The notes under the pieces were generated by a model. The model was not told the DNA's origin and ran no database searches. It worked only from the letters and a program-made list of their open reading frames with translations. Source: Xenophilus sp. AP218F (GTDB lineage Bacteria > Pseudomonadota > Gammaproteobacteria > Burkholderiales > Chromobacteriaceae). Taken from it: DNA of 64,000 bases. The stretch covers positions 1 through 64,000 of the forward strand of contig NJIE01000011.1 of assembly GCA_002213445.1 (NCBI GenBank), read 5' to 3'. The position numbers and the translations under genes were made by a program. This document shows, one piece after another, positions 37,593-46,780 of this stretch (its first letter is position 1; every line of letters starts with the position of its first letter).

Positions 37593-37787
37593 TTAGCTGT
37601 TGGCCTTGCGAAAGATGGAGCGGCTTTTCGAGGAGGCCGCTTCTTTGGCGGGCGTCGGCGCGGCGGGGGCTTTTACCGCCGGCTCCTGGGTGGCGGGCTT
37701 GGGCGAGGTTTGCGCGGGTTGGACTGGCTTGGCGGAGTCTGCCGCCGAGTTGGAGTTGCTGGCGGCGTGTTGAGCGGGAGTCTTCAT
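37593..37787 (-). CDS. Small Ala/Pro/Ser-rich protein
   Basis: 64-aa hydrophilic, low-complexity basic protein (many Ala, Ser, Pro, Lys; ends in SKSRSIFRKANS), no signal peptide or cysteine. An AAAGG precedes the ATG by about ten bases. I do not recognise it; it could be a disordered chaperone-like or nucleoid-associated tail-type protein. It may not be real, as GC-rich DNA readily produces such frames. Confidence 0.45.
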   Translation of the reverse strand: MKTPAQHAASNSNSAADSAKPVQPAQTSPKPATQEPAVKAPAAPTPAKEAASSKSRSIFRKANS

Positions 37788-38017
37788 GATGATGGCCTTT
37801 TGTGGTGTGCCGCGCTTGCCAAATGGCAGGCGTCGGCAGGGTCACCATGCCGGCCGGCGCGCGCTGCGTCGGTGCGCTGGCGCGCATAAGCCCGGTCATG
37901 GCTGCGGCGCCGCGCGATGGCTGTCGCAGACGTTCCGTGAAATCCTGATGCCAGCCGCCGGCAAGCTGCTTAGAATGCTTGCTGGTTAGAATCGACCGAC
38001 TCCTTGCTTGGAAACGG

Positions 38018-39130
38018 ATGACAATGAAAAAAGCGTTATGGCTGGGTCTGGCGATGATCCCGATCGCGGCGGGCGCCGCGCCTCGGGACGAGAGCGTCGC
38101 GCAACAGGTGGATCGCTACGCCGGCCAGATATTCCGGGACAGCAAGGCTGTGGGCATGGTGATGGTGGTGGTGAATGGCAAGGAAAGCCTGCAGCGCTTT
38201 TACGGCCGCACCGCGCCGGGGTCTGCCCAGCGACCTGACGCCGACTCCTTGCTGCGCATCGCCAGCGTCAGCAAGAGCATGACCGGGGAGGTGCTGGCCG
38301 CGCTGGCGCAGGAAAACCGGGTCAGGCTGGATGATCCGCTGCAGAAGTACGCGCCGCGCGGCGTGGCGCTGCCGCCGGCGGCCCGGCCGGTCACGCTGCT
38401 GAATCTGGCTACTCATACCAGCGGCTTTCCGCGCGAGATGCCGGGCAACAAGCCGCCTGATACGCCGGTGTTCGTCTGGCCCAGCCAGCAGCAGCGCTGG
38501 CGCTGGCTGGCTGGCGCCCAGTCCCGGTTCGCGGTAGGGCAGACGGCGCAGTATTCCAATCTGGGTTTCGACCTCCTGGCCGACGCGCTGGCGGTGGCCA
38601 CCGGCCGGCCTTACGCCGCCTTGCTGCGCGAAAAGATCACCGCCCCCTTGGGGATGGCGGACACCACGCTCACCCCCACGCCGGCCCAATGCGCGCGTCT
38701 GCTGCGGGGCGTCGGCGCCAGTCCGTGCGTAGGCACCCTGGCGGCCAGCGGCAGCGGCGGCATCTATTCCACCCCCCGCGATATGGAGCGCTGGTTGCGG
38801 GATCTGGCCAAGCCGGCCGATCCGGCGCGCCGGCAGCTGCGCGACCAGATGTTCCAGGCCTATTTCAAGCGCGAGCAGCTGCGCAGCCTGCGCGGCATGG
38901 ATGTGGCCGGCAAGGCCGACGAGCTGGGCCTGGGCTGGGTGAAGATGCAGCTGCCTGACGCGCCTGAGATCGTCCAGAAAACGGCGGGCGGCGGCGGCTT
39001 CATCGGCTATGTGGCCATCGCGCCGGCGAGCGAGGTGGCGGTATGGGTGGGGATGACGCGCAGCGAAAGCACCCATTACAAGAACATGAGCGCCGGCGTG
39101 AATCAGCTGGTGGCCGCGTTGAGCCGCTGA
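38018..39130 (+). CDS. ampH: AmpH-like class C beta-lactamase-fold penicillin-binding protein
   Basis: 370-aa exported serine hydrolase. Signal peptide MKKALWLGLAMIPIAAGAA; the catalytic SxxK is SVSK (about residue 90), the YxN is YSN (QYSNLGF), and the third box is KTAGGGGFIG in place of KTG. Length and motifs resemble E. coli AmpH (385 aa), a DD-carboxypeptidase/endopeptidase of peptidoglycan recycling, more than a resistance AmpC. Starts at ATG 38018 or two codons later. Monocistronic. Confidence 0.8.
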   Translation: MTMKKALWLGLAMIPIAAGAAPRDESVAQQVDRYAGQIFRDSKAVGMVMVVVNGKESLQRFYGRTAPGSAQRPDADSLLRIASVSKSMTGEVLAALAQENRVRLDDPLQKYAPRGVALPPAARPVTLLNLATHTSGFPREMPGNKPPDTPVFVWPSQQQRWRWLAGAQSRFAVGQTAQYSNLGFDLLADALAVATGRPYAALLREKITAPLGMADTTLTPTPAQCARLLRGVGASPCVGTLAASGSGGIYSTPRDMERWLRDLAKPADPARRQLRDQMFQAYFKREQLRSLRGMDVAGKADELGLGWVKMQLPDAPEIVQKTAGGGGFIGYVAIAPASEVAVWVGMTRSESTHYKNMSAGVNQLVAALSR

Positions 39131-39208
39131 ACGCCGGGTTCTTGCTGGCGAGCCCGTTCGGCTCGCGCTAGAATGGCCGCCGTTTATTGGCATGGGTTGG
39201 AGCAAGGC

Positions 39209-39550
39209 ATGACTCAAGAATTGCAGATTACCGATCTCGTGGTGGGCGAGGGCAAGGAGGCGGTGCGCGGCGCGCTGATCACCGCGCATTACACCGGTTG
39301 GCTGGAGGACGGCACCAAGTTCGACTCCTCGCTGGACAAGGGGCGTCCGTTCCAGTGCGTGATCGGCACCGGCCGCGTGATCAAGGGCTGGGACATCGGC
39401 ATGATGGGGATGAAGGTGGGCGGCAAGCGCAAGCTGTTCGTGCCCGCGCATCTGGCTTACGGCGAGCGCCAGATCGGTCCGCACATCAAGCCTCATTCCA
39501 ACCTGCTGTTCGAGATCGAGCTGCTGGAAGTGCTGACTCGCGACGATTGA
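39209..39550 (+). CDS. FKBP-type peptidyl-prolyl isomerase
   Basis: 113-aa single-domain FKBP with no signal peptide, probably cytoplasmic. HYTGWLEDGTKFDSS, VIKGWDIGMMGMKVGGKRKL and LLFEIELLEV are the canonical strands and active-site residues. The ATG at 39209 has GGAG six bases before; an earlier ATG is out of family. Close to the ~109-aa Neisseria FKBP. Confidence 0.93.
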   Translation: MTQELQITDLVVGEGKEAVRGALITAHYTGWLEDGTKFDSSLDKGRPFQCVIGTGRVIKGWDIGMMGMKVGGKRKLFVPAHLAYGERQIGPHIKPHSNLLFEIELLEVLTRDD

Positions 39551-39586
39551 CCGCTTGTCCGGCGCGGGCGACGCATGAAAATCCTG

Positions 39587-39614
39587 ACCGGAGGCGACAG
39601 CTTCCGGTTTTTTT
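39587..39614 (+). terminator. Terminator after the FKBP gene
   Basis: A 9-bp stem ACCGGAGGC / GCTTCCGGT (one G-T pair) with a GACA loop is followed by a seven-T run. Confidence 0.85.
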
Positions 39615-40124
39615 ATGCCCGATGCGGCGGGAGGGGCGACGCGGGGAGGCGGGATGAACTCGCGGCTTGTCGGTATCGCGATCGTTTTTATTTTTGTCAT
39701 TTTAAAACAATGGCTTGTTTGTTTTCCAACTTGGAAGGATCTGCGCCTTCGCGCGCTTGGCTTGTCGTGTTTGACAGGGCGAGTTCCGGATTTTGCGGCG
39801 CTTCTGTTGGCGCCATCCGATAATGACAAATGGTTTTAAATGTAAAATATTTTCGCAGGTTATTTTTACAAGCCAAGAATTATTAAGATTTTTTGCAAAA
39901 TTAGAGAATTTGCATGTTGATTTGTTGAATGTTATAGTCAAAAACATTCAAGGGCGCAGCGCGCCGTTCAATAATCGGGTCTGACGGCCCGTTCCCGCGT
40001 TTTACGCGTCTTGTATCCGGCCTGGCCGGGTGTCTGAAAATCTACTGGCAGCTCTCTGGTTGTCGCGATCATTACAGCGGATCGCCGACGGTTTTGTCGT
40101 CGCCATCCGCCAAGGAGGACGCAG
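39615..40124. other. AT-rich non-coding stretch upstream of the osmoprotectant operon
   Basis: About 500 bp without a convincing gene. From about 39680 to 39950 it is strongly AT-rich with many A and T runs, unlike the rest of the window. It may be a regulatory leader or the remnant of foreign DNA. Weak inverted repeats (GGGCGCAGCGCGCC, CGGGTCTGACGGCCCG) lie in the transcribed leader around 39951-39992. Confidence 0.5.
39910..39938 (+). promoter_or_regulatory. Likely promoter of the osmoprotectant importer operon
   Basis: TTGCAT (39910-39915), a 17-bp spacer and TATAGT (39933-39938), within the AT-rich stretch. The transcript would have a ~180-base leader before the first gene. Confidence 0.5.
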
Positions 40125-40841
40125 ATGCACAAAAGAGCGTTTGGCAAGCGCAGCATGATCTGGCTGATCCTGGCCGCCCTGGCGGCGGCGGGACTGTATT
40201 ACGGCCTTGGCCCGGCCGTGTGGGCGGAGTATCGCGAAGATCTGGTTTATCTGGGTCGGCAGCATCTCTATCTGGTGGGCGTCTCCATGGCGCTGGCGCT
40301 GGCGGTGGGCTTGCCCAGCGGCATTCTGCTGAGTCGGCCGCGGCTGCGCCGCAGCGCCGAATCCTGGATGCAGATCTTCAATATCGGCAACACCTTGCCG
40401 CCGATGGCCGTGCTGGCTCTGGCCATGGCGGTGGTGGGCATCGGCGACGCGCCGGCCATCGCCGCCTTGTTCCTGGCCTCCCTGCTGCCGATCGTGCGCA
40501 ACGTTTATTCCGGTCTGGCGGGCTTGCCGCCGGCCTTGCTGGAGGCGGCGGACGCGATCGGCATGACCGCGCGGCAGCGGCTGTGGCGGGTGGAGTTGCC
40601 CAATGCCTTGCCGGTCATGCTGTCCGGCGTGCGGGTGGCGCTGGCGCTCAATGTCGGCACCGCGCCGCTGGCTTTCCTGATCGGCGCCAGCAGTTACGGC
40701 GAGCTGATCTTCCCCGGCATCTATCTCAACAACCATACCGCCTTGCTGCTTGGCGCCGGCGGCACCGCGCTGATCGCGCTGGCGCTGGATCAGATGGTGG
40801 CCGCCCTTGGCCGTCTGGCCGCCGCGCGCGGCATCGCCTGA
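40125..40841 (+). CDS. Osmoprotectant/glycine-betaine ABC importer, permease 1
   Basis: 238-aa membrane permease of the ProW/OpuCB kind with about six helices. EAA loop: LLEAADAIGMTARQRLWRVEL. Ideal ribosome binding site AAGGAGGACGCAG before the ATG. First gene of a four-gene operon (permease, binding protein, permease, ATPase) of the OpuC/YehZYXW type for betaine, choline or carnitine. Confidence 0.87.
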   Translation: MHKRAFGKRSMIWLILAALAAAGLYYGLGPAVWAEYREDLVYLGRQHLYLVGVSMALALAVGLPSGILLSRPRLRRSAESWMQIFNIGNTLPPMAVLALAMAVVGIGDAPAIAALFLASLLPIVRNVYSGLAGLPPALLEAADAIGMTARQRLWRVELPNALPVMLSGVRVALALNVGTAPLAFLIGASSYGELIFPGIYLNNHTALLLGAGGTALIALALDQMVAALGRLAAARGIA

Positions 40842-40893
40842 GCGGTTTGCGGGCAACAGCCCGTTCGGGCGGACCTCGCATGGAGGATTTTCT

Positions 40894-41811
40894 ATGAAAA
40901 TGATTGCGTTTTTGCGCAATGGGCTGGCCGGCGTTTGTCTGGCGGTCGCGGCCCTGGCGCTGTTTTCCGCGCCGGCCGGCGCTGCCGGGCTGGTGCTGGG
41001 CAGCAAGAACTTCACCGAGCAGCACCTGTTGTCCGAGCTGACCGCGCAGTATCTGCGCGGCAAGGGCTACGAGGTGACGCAAAAGACGGACCTGGCCACC
41101 GTGATCATGCGCAACGCGCAAGAGCATGGGCAGATCGACCTGGTCTGGGATTACACCGGCACCGGCCTGATCATTCACCACGGCATCCAGCAGAAGATGA
41201 GCGGCGAGGAGGCTTACGCCGCCGTCAAGCGTCTGGACGAGCCCAAGGGGCTGATCTGGCTGAACCCGGCGCGGCTCAACAATACCTACGCGCTGGCGAT
41301 GCGGCGCGCGCGCGCCGAGGCCGAGGGCGTGCGGTCGCTGTCCGATCTGGCGCGTGCGGTCAATCAGCATAACGGCGGCGACAAGCGCTGGCAGCTGGGC
41401 TTCGACATGGAATTCGCCGGCCGTCCGGACGGCCTCAAACCCTTGCAGCAGCTGTATGGCCTGGCGCTGTCCCGACCGCAGATCCGGCAGATGGATTCCG
41501 GCCTGGTCTACAACGCCATCCGCGACGGCTTTGTCGACACCGGGCTGGTGTATACCACCGATGGCCGCATCAAGGGGTTCGACCTCTTGGTGCTGCAGGA
41601 CGATCTGAATTTCTTCCCGGCCTACGCGGCGACGCCGGTGGCGCGCCAGGAAGCGCTGGAGCGCCATCCCGGCCTCGCCGACGAGCTGAACCGGCTATCG
41701 GCCTTGCTGGACAACGACGCGATGTCGGAGATGAACGCCGAAGTGGATATCCGGCATCGCCCGGTGAGCGAAGTGGCGCGCGAATTTTTGCGCCGCCACG
41801 GCCTGGTCTAG
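40894..41811 (+). CDS. Osmoprotectant ABC importer, binding protein
   Basis: 305-aa periplasmic protein of the OpuAC/OsmF family. Signal peptide ending FSAPAGAAG; the mature part begins LVLGSKNFTEQHLLSELTAQ, and WDYTGTGLI is the diagnostic block. GGAGG eight bases before ATG 40894. The substrate pocket is not identifiable without a structure; glycine betaine, choline or proline betaine are candidates. Confidence 0.88.
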   Translation: MKMIAFLRNGLAGVCLAVAALALFSAPAGAAGLVLGSKNFTEQHLLSELTAQYLRGKGYEVTQKTDLATVIMRNAQEHGQIDLVWDYTGTGLIIHHGIQQKMSGEEAYAAVKRLDEPKGLIWLNPARLNNTYALAMRRARAEAEGVRSLSDLARAVNQHNGGDKRWQLGFDMEFAGRPDGLKPLQQLYGLALSRPQIRQMDSGLVYNAIRDGFVDTGLVYTTDGRIKGFDLLVLQDDLNFFPAYAATPVARQEALERHPGLADELNRLSALLDNDAMSEMNAEVDIRHRPVSEVAREFLRRHGLV

Positions 41812-41820
41812 GAGGGCGGC

Positions 41821-42480
41821 ATGGAAACCCTGACGCAAACCATCCTGTATTTCGCGGCCAATCTCGGCTACATCGCCGAACTGGCGGGCCAGCATCTGCG
41901 CCTGGTCGGCATCGCCGTCACCTGCGCCGTGCTGCTGGGCGTGCCGCTCGGCGTGCTGATCGTGCGCTTTGCGCGCCTGGCCGGGCCGGTGCTGGGGCTG
42001 GCCACCGTGGTGCTGACCATTCCCTCCATCGCCCTGTTCGGGCTGATGATTCCGCTGTTCTCGCTGATCGGCCACGGCATCGGCGCGGCGCCGGCGATTA
42101 CGGCGGCTTTCCTGTACTCCCTGCTGCCCATCGTGCGCAACACCCATGCCGCGCTGGCGCATCTGGAGCCCGGCGTGCGCGAGGCCGGCCGCGGCATCGG
42201 GCTTACCTTCTGGCAACGGCTGCGCTGGGTGGAGCTGCCGCTGGCGGTGCCGGTGATCTTCGGCGGCATTCGCACGGCGGTGGTGCTGAACATCGGCGTG
42301 ATGGCGATCGCCGCCATCGTCGGCGCCGGCGGGCTGGGGACTTTGATTCTGCACGGCATCAGCCAGAGCGATATCCGCAAGCTGATTGCCGGCGCGGTGG
42401 CGGTGAGCGTGCTTGCCGTCGCCATGGACGGGCTGTTGCTGCGCGCCCAGCGCGCGCTGACGCCGAAAGGAATTCGTTGA
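41821..42480 (+). CDS. Osmoprotectant ABC importer, permease 2
   Basis: 219-aa OpuCD/ProW-like permease. EAA loop VREAGRGIGLTFWQRLRWVEL; SLLPIVRNTHAAL is also conserved in permease 1. The start follows AGGAGGGCGGC; its stop overlaps the ATPase start. Confidence 0.87.
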   Translation: METLTQTILYFAANLGYIAELAGQHLRLVGIAVTCAVLLGVPLGVLIVRFARLAGPVLGLATVVLTIPSIALFGLMIPLFSLIGHGIGAAPAITAAFLYSLLPIVRNTHAALAHLEPGVREAGRGIGLTFWQRLRWVELPLAVPVIFGGIRTAVVLNIGVMAIAAIVGAGGLGTLILHGISQSDIRKLIAGAVAVSVLAVAMDGLLLRAQRALTPKGIR

Positions 42481-43613
42481 TGATAGAACTGCAAAATCTC
42501 TGCAAGCAATTCACCCAGAAGAACGGCCAGATCGTCCAGGCGGTGGATAATGTCAATCTGCATGTGCCGGAAGGCGAGATCTGCGTCTTGCTCGGCCCGT
42601 CCGGCTGCGGCAAGACCACCACGATGAAGATGATCAATCGCCTGATCGAGCCGACCTCGGGCAAGGTGCTGATAGCCGGGGAGGACACCGCCGGCATCGA
42701 CACCGTCGCCTTGCGCCGCCGCATCGGCTACGTAATCCAGCAGATCGGCCTGTTTCCCAACATGACCATCGAGGAAAACATCACGGTGGTGCCGCGGATG
42801 CTGGGCTGGGACAGGAAGCGCTGCCGCGAGCGCGCCCGCGAGCTGATGAATATGGTGGCGCTGGACCCGGACCGCTTTTTGCAGCGCTATCCGCGCGAGA
42901 TGTCCGGCGGCCAGCAGCAGCGCATCGGCGTGATCCGCGCGCTGGCCGCCGACGCGCCGGTATTGCTGATGGACGAGCCGTTCGGCGCGGTGGACCCGAT
43001 CAATCGCGAGCAGATCCAGAACGAATTCCTGCAGATGCAGCGGCAGCTGGGCAAGACGGTGATGCTGGTCAGTCACGATATCGACGAGGCCATCAAGCTG
43101 GGCGACCGCATCGCTGTGTTCCGCCAGGGGCGGATGGTGCAGTGCGCCGGCTCGGACGAGGTGCTGGCGCGGCCGGCGGATGACTTCGTCGCCAGCTTCG
43201 TCGGCCAGGATCGCACCCTCAAGCGCTTGCTGCTGGTGCGCGCCGGCGAGGTGGCCGAGCAGCAGGAAACGCTGACCGCGCGGCTGGACACGCCCTTGGC
43301 CAGCGCTTACGGCCTGATGGACGACAACGATCTGTCGCATTTGACGGTGGTGAACGAGGCGGGCCTGCCGCTTGGCTATGTGCGCCGGCGCGACGCCAAG
43401 GGCGGCGACGGATGCTGCGGCGACCGATTGAAATTGCTGGAGGTGACCGCCGCCGGCTCCGAAAACCTGCGCGTGGTCCTGTCCCGCCTGTACGAGCACA
43501 ATCTCACCTGGATGCCGGTGCTGGATGATGAGGGGCGTTATTGCGGCGAGGTGTCGCAAGACTATATCGCCGGCTATCTGCACTCGGGCCGAACCCGGCT
43601 GCGCTCGGCCTGA
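42480..43613 (+). CDS. Osmoprotectant ABC importer, ATPase with CBS domains
   Basis: 377-aa OpuCA/ProV-like ATPase. Walker A GPSGCGKTTT, Q-loop VIQQIGLFPNMT, signature [16 protein letters not shown], Walker B VLLMDEPFGAVD. A C-terminal ~100 aa forms CBS-like repeats (LSHLTVVNEAGLPLGYV, LTWMPVLDDEGRYCGEV), the element that senses ionic strength in OpuA. The linker carries an adjacent Cys pair (GDGCCGDRL). The ATG at 42480 overlaps the previous stop; a TTG one codon earlier is ignored. Confidence 0.88.
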   Translation: MIELQNLCKQFTQKNGQIVQAVDNVNLHVPEGEICVLLGPSGCGKTTTMKMINRLIEPTSGKVLIAGEDTAGIDTVALRRRIGYVIQQIGLFPNMTIEENITVVPRMLGWDRKRCRERARELMNMVALDPDRFLQRYPREMSGGQQQRIGVIRALAADAPVLLMDEPFGAVDPINREQIQNEFLQMQRQLGKTVMLVSHDIDEAIKLGDRIAVFRQGRMVQCAGSDEVLARPADDFVASFVGQDRTLKRLLLVRAGEVAEQQETLTARLDTPLASAYGLMDDNDLSHLTVVNEAGLPLGYVRRRDAKGGDGCCGDRLKLLEVTAAGSENLRVVLSRLYEHNLTWMPVLDDEGRYCGEVSQDYIAGYLHSGRTRLRSA

Positions 43614-43637
43614 TCCTGAAGGCGAGGCTTTGAGAAG

Positions 43638-43663
43638 CGGCGCGAAGTTTTCGCGCCGTTTTC
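43638..43663 (+). terminator. Terminator of the osmoprotectant operon
   Basis: A 9-bp stem CGGCGCGAA / TTCGCGCCG followed by TTTTC, 25 bases after the ATPase stop. Confidence 0.8.
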
Positions 43664-43684
43664 GCGTGGCGAGGAGGGGAATGC

Positions 43685-43717
43685 AAAACACCCGCGCTCG
43701 ACAGGAGGGCGGGTGTT
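43685..43717 (-). terminator. Terminator of the minus-strand tRNA cluster
   Basis: A 9-bp stem AACACCCGC / GCGGGTGTT, ending on the minus strand in TTTTGC, just beyond the 3' end of tRNA-His. Confidence 0.7.
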
Positions 43718-43725
43718 CTTGAATC

Positions 43726-43801
43726 TGGGGTGGATGATGGGACTCGAACCCACGACAACCGGAATCACAATCCGGGACTCTACCAACTGAGCTACATCCA
43801 C
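43726..43801 (-). tRNA. tRNA-His (GTG)
   Basis: Read on the minus strand: acceptor stem GTGGATG / CATCCAC, D arm AGCTCAGTTGGTAGAG, anticodon loop TTGTGAT with anticodon GTG, T arm GGGTTCGAGTCC, encoded CCA. The base before the 5' end is G (43802), giving the G-1 diagnostic of tRNA-His. Confidence 0.96.
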
Positions 43802-43819
43802 CATTGTCTTGCCAAGCAT

Positions 43820-43896
43820 TGGCGCGCCCGACAGGAATCGAACCTGTAACCCCCGGCTTAGAAGGCCGGTGCTCTATCCGGTTGAGCTACGGGCGC
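43820..43896 (-). tRNA. tRNA-Arg (TCT)
   Basis: Acceptor stem GCGCCCG / CGGGCGC, D arm AGCTCAACCGGATAGAG, anticodon loop CTTCTAA with anticodon TCT, T arm AGGTTCGATTCCT, encoded CCA. 77 bases. Confidence 0.96.
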
Positions 43897-43917
43897 TCAG
43901 GTCGGGCTGCTTGTGTC

Positions 43918-43994
43918 TGGTCGGGGCGGCGGGATTCGAACTCGCGACCCCCTGATCCCAAATCAGGTGCGCTACCAGGCTGCGCTACGCCCCG
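43918..43994 (-). tRNA. tRNA-Pro (TGG)
   Basis: Acceptor stem CGGGGCG / CGCCCCG, D arm AGCGCAGCCTGGTAGCGC, anticodon loop TTTGGGA with anticodon TGG, T arm GAGTTCGAATCC, encoded CCA. First of the three tRNAs in transcription order (Pro, Arg, His). Confidence 0.96.
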
Positions 43995-44219
43995 AACAGA
44001 GAGCGCAACTATACGGACGGCCCCTGGGGCTGTCAACACCATTTTCCGCAAATTTTCGATCTGCCATTTGCATGAAATGGCGGCGCGCGGCGCGATCGGG
44101 ATCATTTTTCCTTATTTCTCTTGAGCTTAAGACAATTAAAGTTGCGCCGGGCGGTTTCGAGCGCTGGCAAAAAATGCGAAAATGCTGCCTTCTTTTCCAG
44201 CTTTACATGGATGCGGGTA

Positions 44220-45071
44220 ATGTCGGCACAATTGATTGATGGCAAGGCAGTAGCGGAACAACTGATTTCCAAGGTGGGCGAAGGCGTGGCGGCGCGTCTG
44301 GCGGCGGGCAAGCGCGCGCCTGCGCTGGCGGTGATCCTGGTGGGCAACGATCCGGCTTCCGCCGTGTACGTGGGCAGCAAGAAGCGCTCTTGCGAAAAGG
44401 CCGGCATTCGTTCGCTGGCCTATGATTTGCCGGCTGAAACCAGCCAGGACGAGCTGTTGGCCATCATCGACAAGCTCAACGCCGACGCAGGCGTGGACGG
44501 CATCCTGGTGCAACTGCCCCTGCCCAGGCAGATCGACCCGCAGGCGGTGATCGAGCGCATCGATCCCAAGAAGGATGTGGACGGTTTTCACCCGTATAAT
44601 ATGGGCCGGCTGGCGATCAAGATGCCCTTGCTGCGTCCGTGCACGCCGCGCGGCGTGATGACGCTGCTGGAAGAGTACGGCATCGATCCCAAAGGCAAGA
44701 AGGCGGTGATCGTCGGCGCGTCCAATATCGTCGGCCGCCCGCAGGCGCTGGAAATGCTGATGGCGCGCGCCACGGTGACGGTTTGCCACAGCGCGACCCA
44801 GAACCTGGCCGAGGAAGTGGCCGCCGCCGACATCGTGGTGGCGGCAGTGGGCATCCCCAACTTCGTCAAGGGCGAATGGATCAAGCCTGGCGCGGTGGTG
44901 ATCGACGTGGGCATCAACCGCCTGGAAAGCGGCAAGCTGTGCGGCGACGTGGCCTTCGACGCCGCGTGCGAACGCGCCGGCTTCATCACTCCGGTGCCGG
45001 GCGGCGTAGGCCCGATGACGGTGGCGACGCTCTTGCAGAATACGCTGGATTCCGCCAATCTGAACGCCTGA
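44220..45071 (+). CDS. folD: Bifunctional methylene-THF dehydrogenase / methenyl-THF cyclohydrolase
   Basis: 283-aa one-carbon enzyme interconverting 5,10-methylene- and 10-formyl-tetrahydrofolate. [14 protein letters not shown] holds the catalytic Tyr and Lys; [26 protein letters not shown] and [15 protein letters not shown] are the signature blocks. The ATG at 44220 ([15 protein letters not shown]) fits the family; one three codons earlier is possible. Lies just before purU, the enzyme that hydrolyses its product. Confidence 0.95.
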   Translation: MSAQLIDGKAVAEQLISKVGEGVAARLAAGKRAPALAVILVGNDPASAVYVGSKKRSCEKAGIRSLAYDLPAETSQDELLAIIDKLNADAGVDGILVQLPLPRQIDPQAVIERIDPKKDVDGFHPYNMGRLAIKMPLLRPCTPRGVMTLLEEYGIDPKGKKAVIVGASNIVGRPQALEMLMARATVTVCHSATQNLAEEVAAADIVVAAVGIPNFVKGEWIKPGAVVIDVGINRLESGKLCGDVAFDAACERAGFITPVPGGVGPMTVATLLQNTLDSANLNA

Positions 45072-45266
45072 GCAGTAAACGCGCGCCGCGGCGGCCGAAT
45101 GCCGCGGCGCCATGCAGCGCCGCTCGCCACAGTGGCCGGTCATGCCGGACTGTGGCGTTTGTTTTTGCCGGGACAAAGTGGCGGCAAACCACTGCGCAAT
45201 GATAAAAGACGGCCGCTTCGGCCTGTCTTAATATGAGTTGAACGAAGTAAACGGACTACCTGAAAC

Positions 45267-46130
45267 ATGAGTCAAGACAAGCACTCGGCCACGCTGTTGA
45301 TCAGCGCGCCTGACAAGAAGGGCCTGGTGGCGGCTATCGCCAACTTCCTGATGACCTACAACGCCAATATCATGCATGCCGACCAGCATCAGGATACCAG
45401 CGAGAATCTGTTCCTGATGCGCATCCAGTGGGAGCTGGATGGCTTCACGCTGCCGATGGACAGTTTCGCCGCGGCGTTCCAGCCCATCGCCGACGAGCAC
45501 AACATGAGCTGGAAGGTCTCGCTCTCCAGCCGCAAGCCGCGCATGGCCATCTTCGTGTCGCAGTACGAGCACTGCCTGGTGGACTTGATGCACCGCTGGC
45601 GCATCGGCGAGCTGGAATGCGACATCCCGCTGGTGATCTCCAATCACGAAACCTGCCGCCGGCTGGTGGAATTCAACGGCATCCCCTTCCACGTGATCAA
45701 GGTCACCAAGGACAACAAGGCGGAAGCGGAGGCCGAGCAGTTCCGTCTGCTGGAAGAAGCGGGCGTCGACTTCATCGTGCTGGCGCGCTACATGCAGATA
45801 CTCTCCGGCGAGTTCGTCAAGCGCTACCCGGACCGCGTCATCAACATCCACCACAGCTTCCTGCCGGCCTTCGACGGCGCCAAGCCCTATCACCGCGCGT
45901 TCGCCCGCGGCGTGAAGCTGATCGGCGCGACCAGCCACTACGTGACCGAGGATCTGGACGAAGGTCCGATCATCGAGCAGGAAGTGACCCGCATTTCCCA
46001 TCGCGACGAGGTGGACGACCTGATCCAGAAGGGCCGCGACCTGGAAAAAGTGGTGCTGTCGCGCGCGGTGCGCTGGCATATGGACAACCGCGTGCTGTCC
46101 TACAGCAACAAAACCGTCGTTTTCGACTGA
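45267..46130 (+). CDS. purU: Formyltetrahydrofolate deformylase
   Basis: 287 aa. An N-terminal ACT domain (LLISAPDKKGLVAAIANFL) precedes a formyltransferase-like catalytic domain with NIHHSFLPAFDGAKPYHRA and YVTEDLDEGPIIEQ. It releases formate from 10-formyl-THF for purine synthesis and to balance the folate pool. Weak ribosome binding site. 195 bp after folD; the next gene follows after 9 bases. Confidence 0.95.
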   Translation: MSQDKHSATLLISAPDKKGLVAAIANFLMTYNANIMHADQHQDTSENLFLMRIQWELDGFTLPMDSFAAAFQPIADEHNMSWKVSLSSRKPRMAIFVSQYEHCLVDLMHRWRIGELECDIPLVISNHETCRRLVEFNGIPFHVIKVTKDNKAEAEAEQFRLLEEAGVDFIVLARYMQILSGEFVKRYPDRVINIHHSFLPAFDGAKPYHRAFARGVKLIGATSHYVTEDLDEGPIIEQEVTRISHRDEVDDLIQKGRDLEKVVLSRAVRWHMDNRVLSYSNKTVVFD

Positions 46131-46139
46131 GCCGGCGCG

Positions 46140-46715
46140 ATGCGGGTGCTGATCGACGACGCGCTGGATCTTCTGCGGCTGCGAGTCAAGCCGCTGGCGG
46201 CCTACCAGTATCCCTGGTGGCAGCCGGCGCTGCTGTTGACCCTGCTCGGCCTGGTCGCCAGCGCGGATACCGCCGAGCTGGGCGACAACCTGCTTGGCCG
46301 GATGCTGTTCATGGTGGCCTTCACCTGGCTGGAGACGGCGCTGTTCGTCCGTTTCATCGGCTTCTGGATGAGGGCGGGCAAGTGGCAGGCGTCCGGTTCC
46401 CTGTTTGGCCTGGTGGTCGCGGCCAGCGCGCTGCAGTTCATCGCGCCGCTGACCAGCTGGCTGCCCGACGACGCGGCGCTGGTGGCCGACAGCGCCTTGT
46501 CGGTGCTGGGCGTGCTGATCCTGGTGCACGCCCTGGCGGCCGTGTCCGGGCTGACCCGATTGCGGGTGGCCTGCGGCGTGGTGCTGTTCGCGCCCATCGC
46601 GATGCTGTTGCTGGCCGGCACGCTGTCTTTCGCCAATATGGCGGGGTGGGTGACCTTGCCCGACGAGATGGTCAAGGCCATGCAGGGCGCGGCCGAGGTC
46701 AAAGAACCGGGCTGA
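46140..46715 (+). CDS. Hypothetical membrane protein (possibly Yip1-like)
   Basis: 191 aa with about four or five hydrophobic segments (around 27-40, 52-75, 85-103, 118-137, 146-164). It resembles small Yip1-like bacterial membrane proteins only in topology. Starts 9 bases after the purU stop, so it is probably co-transcribed with it. Function unknown. Confidence 0.75.
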   Translation: MRVLIDDALDLLRLRVKPLAAYQYPWWQPALLLTLLGLVASADTAELGDNLLGRMLFMVAFTWLETALFVRFIGFWMRAGKWQASGSLFGLVVAASALQFIAPLTSWLPDDAALVADSALSVLGVLILVHALAAVSGLTRLRVACGVVLFAPIAMLLLAGTLSFANMAGWVTLPDEMVKAMQGAAEVKEPG

Positions 46716-46730
46716 GGCGGCCTGAAACCG

Positions 46731-46766
46731 AAAACAGGGCAATCCATTCGGGTTGCCCTGTTTTTT
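46731..46766. terminator. Bidirectional terminator
   Basis: A perfect 12-bp stem AAAACAGGGCAA / TTGCCCTGTTTT with A- and T-runs on both sides. It ends the purU transcript and the convergent Nudix gene. Confidence 0.9.
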
Positions 46767-46780
46767 GCGCGCAGGGAGGC

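Noticed and set aside
37567-37899. 110-aa frame overlapping the small Ala/Pro/Ser-rich gene
   Set aside because: His/Arg/Gln-rich out-of-frame shadow with no ribosome binding site.
39575-39947. Short frames in the AT-rich spacer after FKBP
   Set aside because: They begin in the terminator or lack start signals, and their translations look random.
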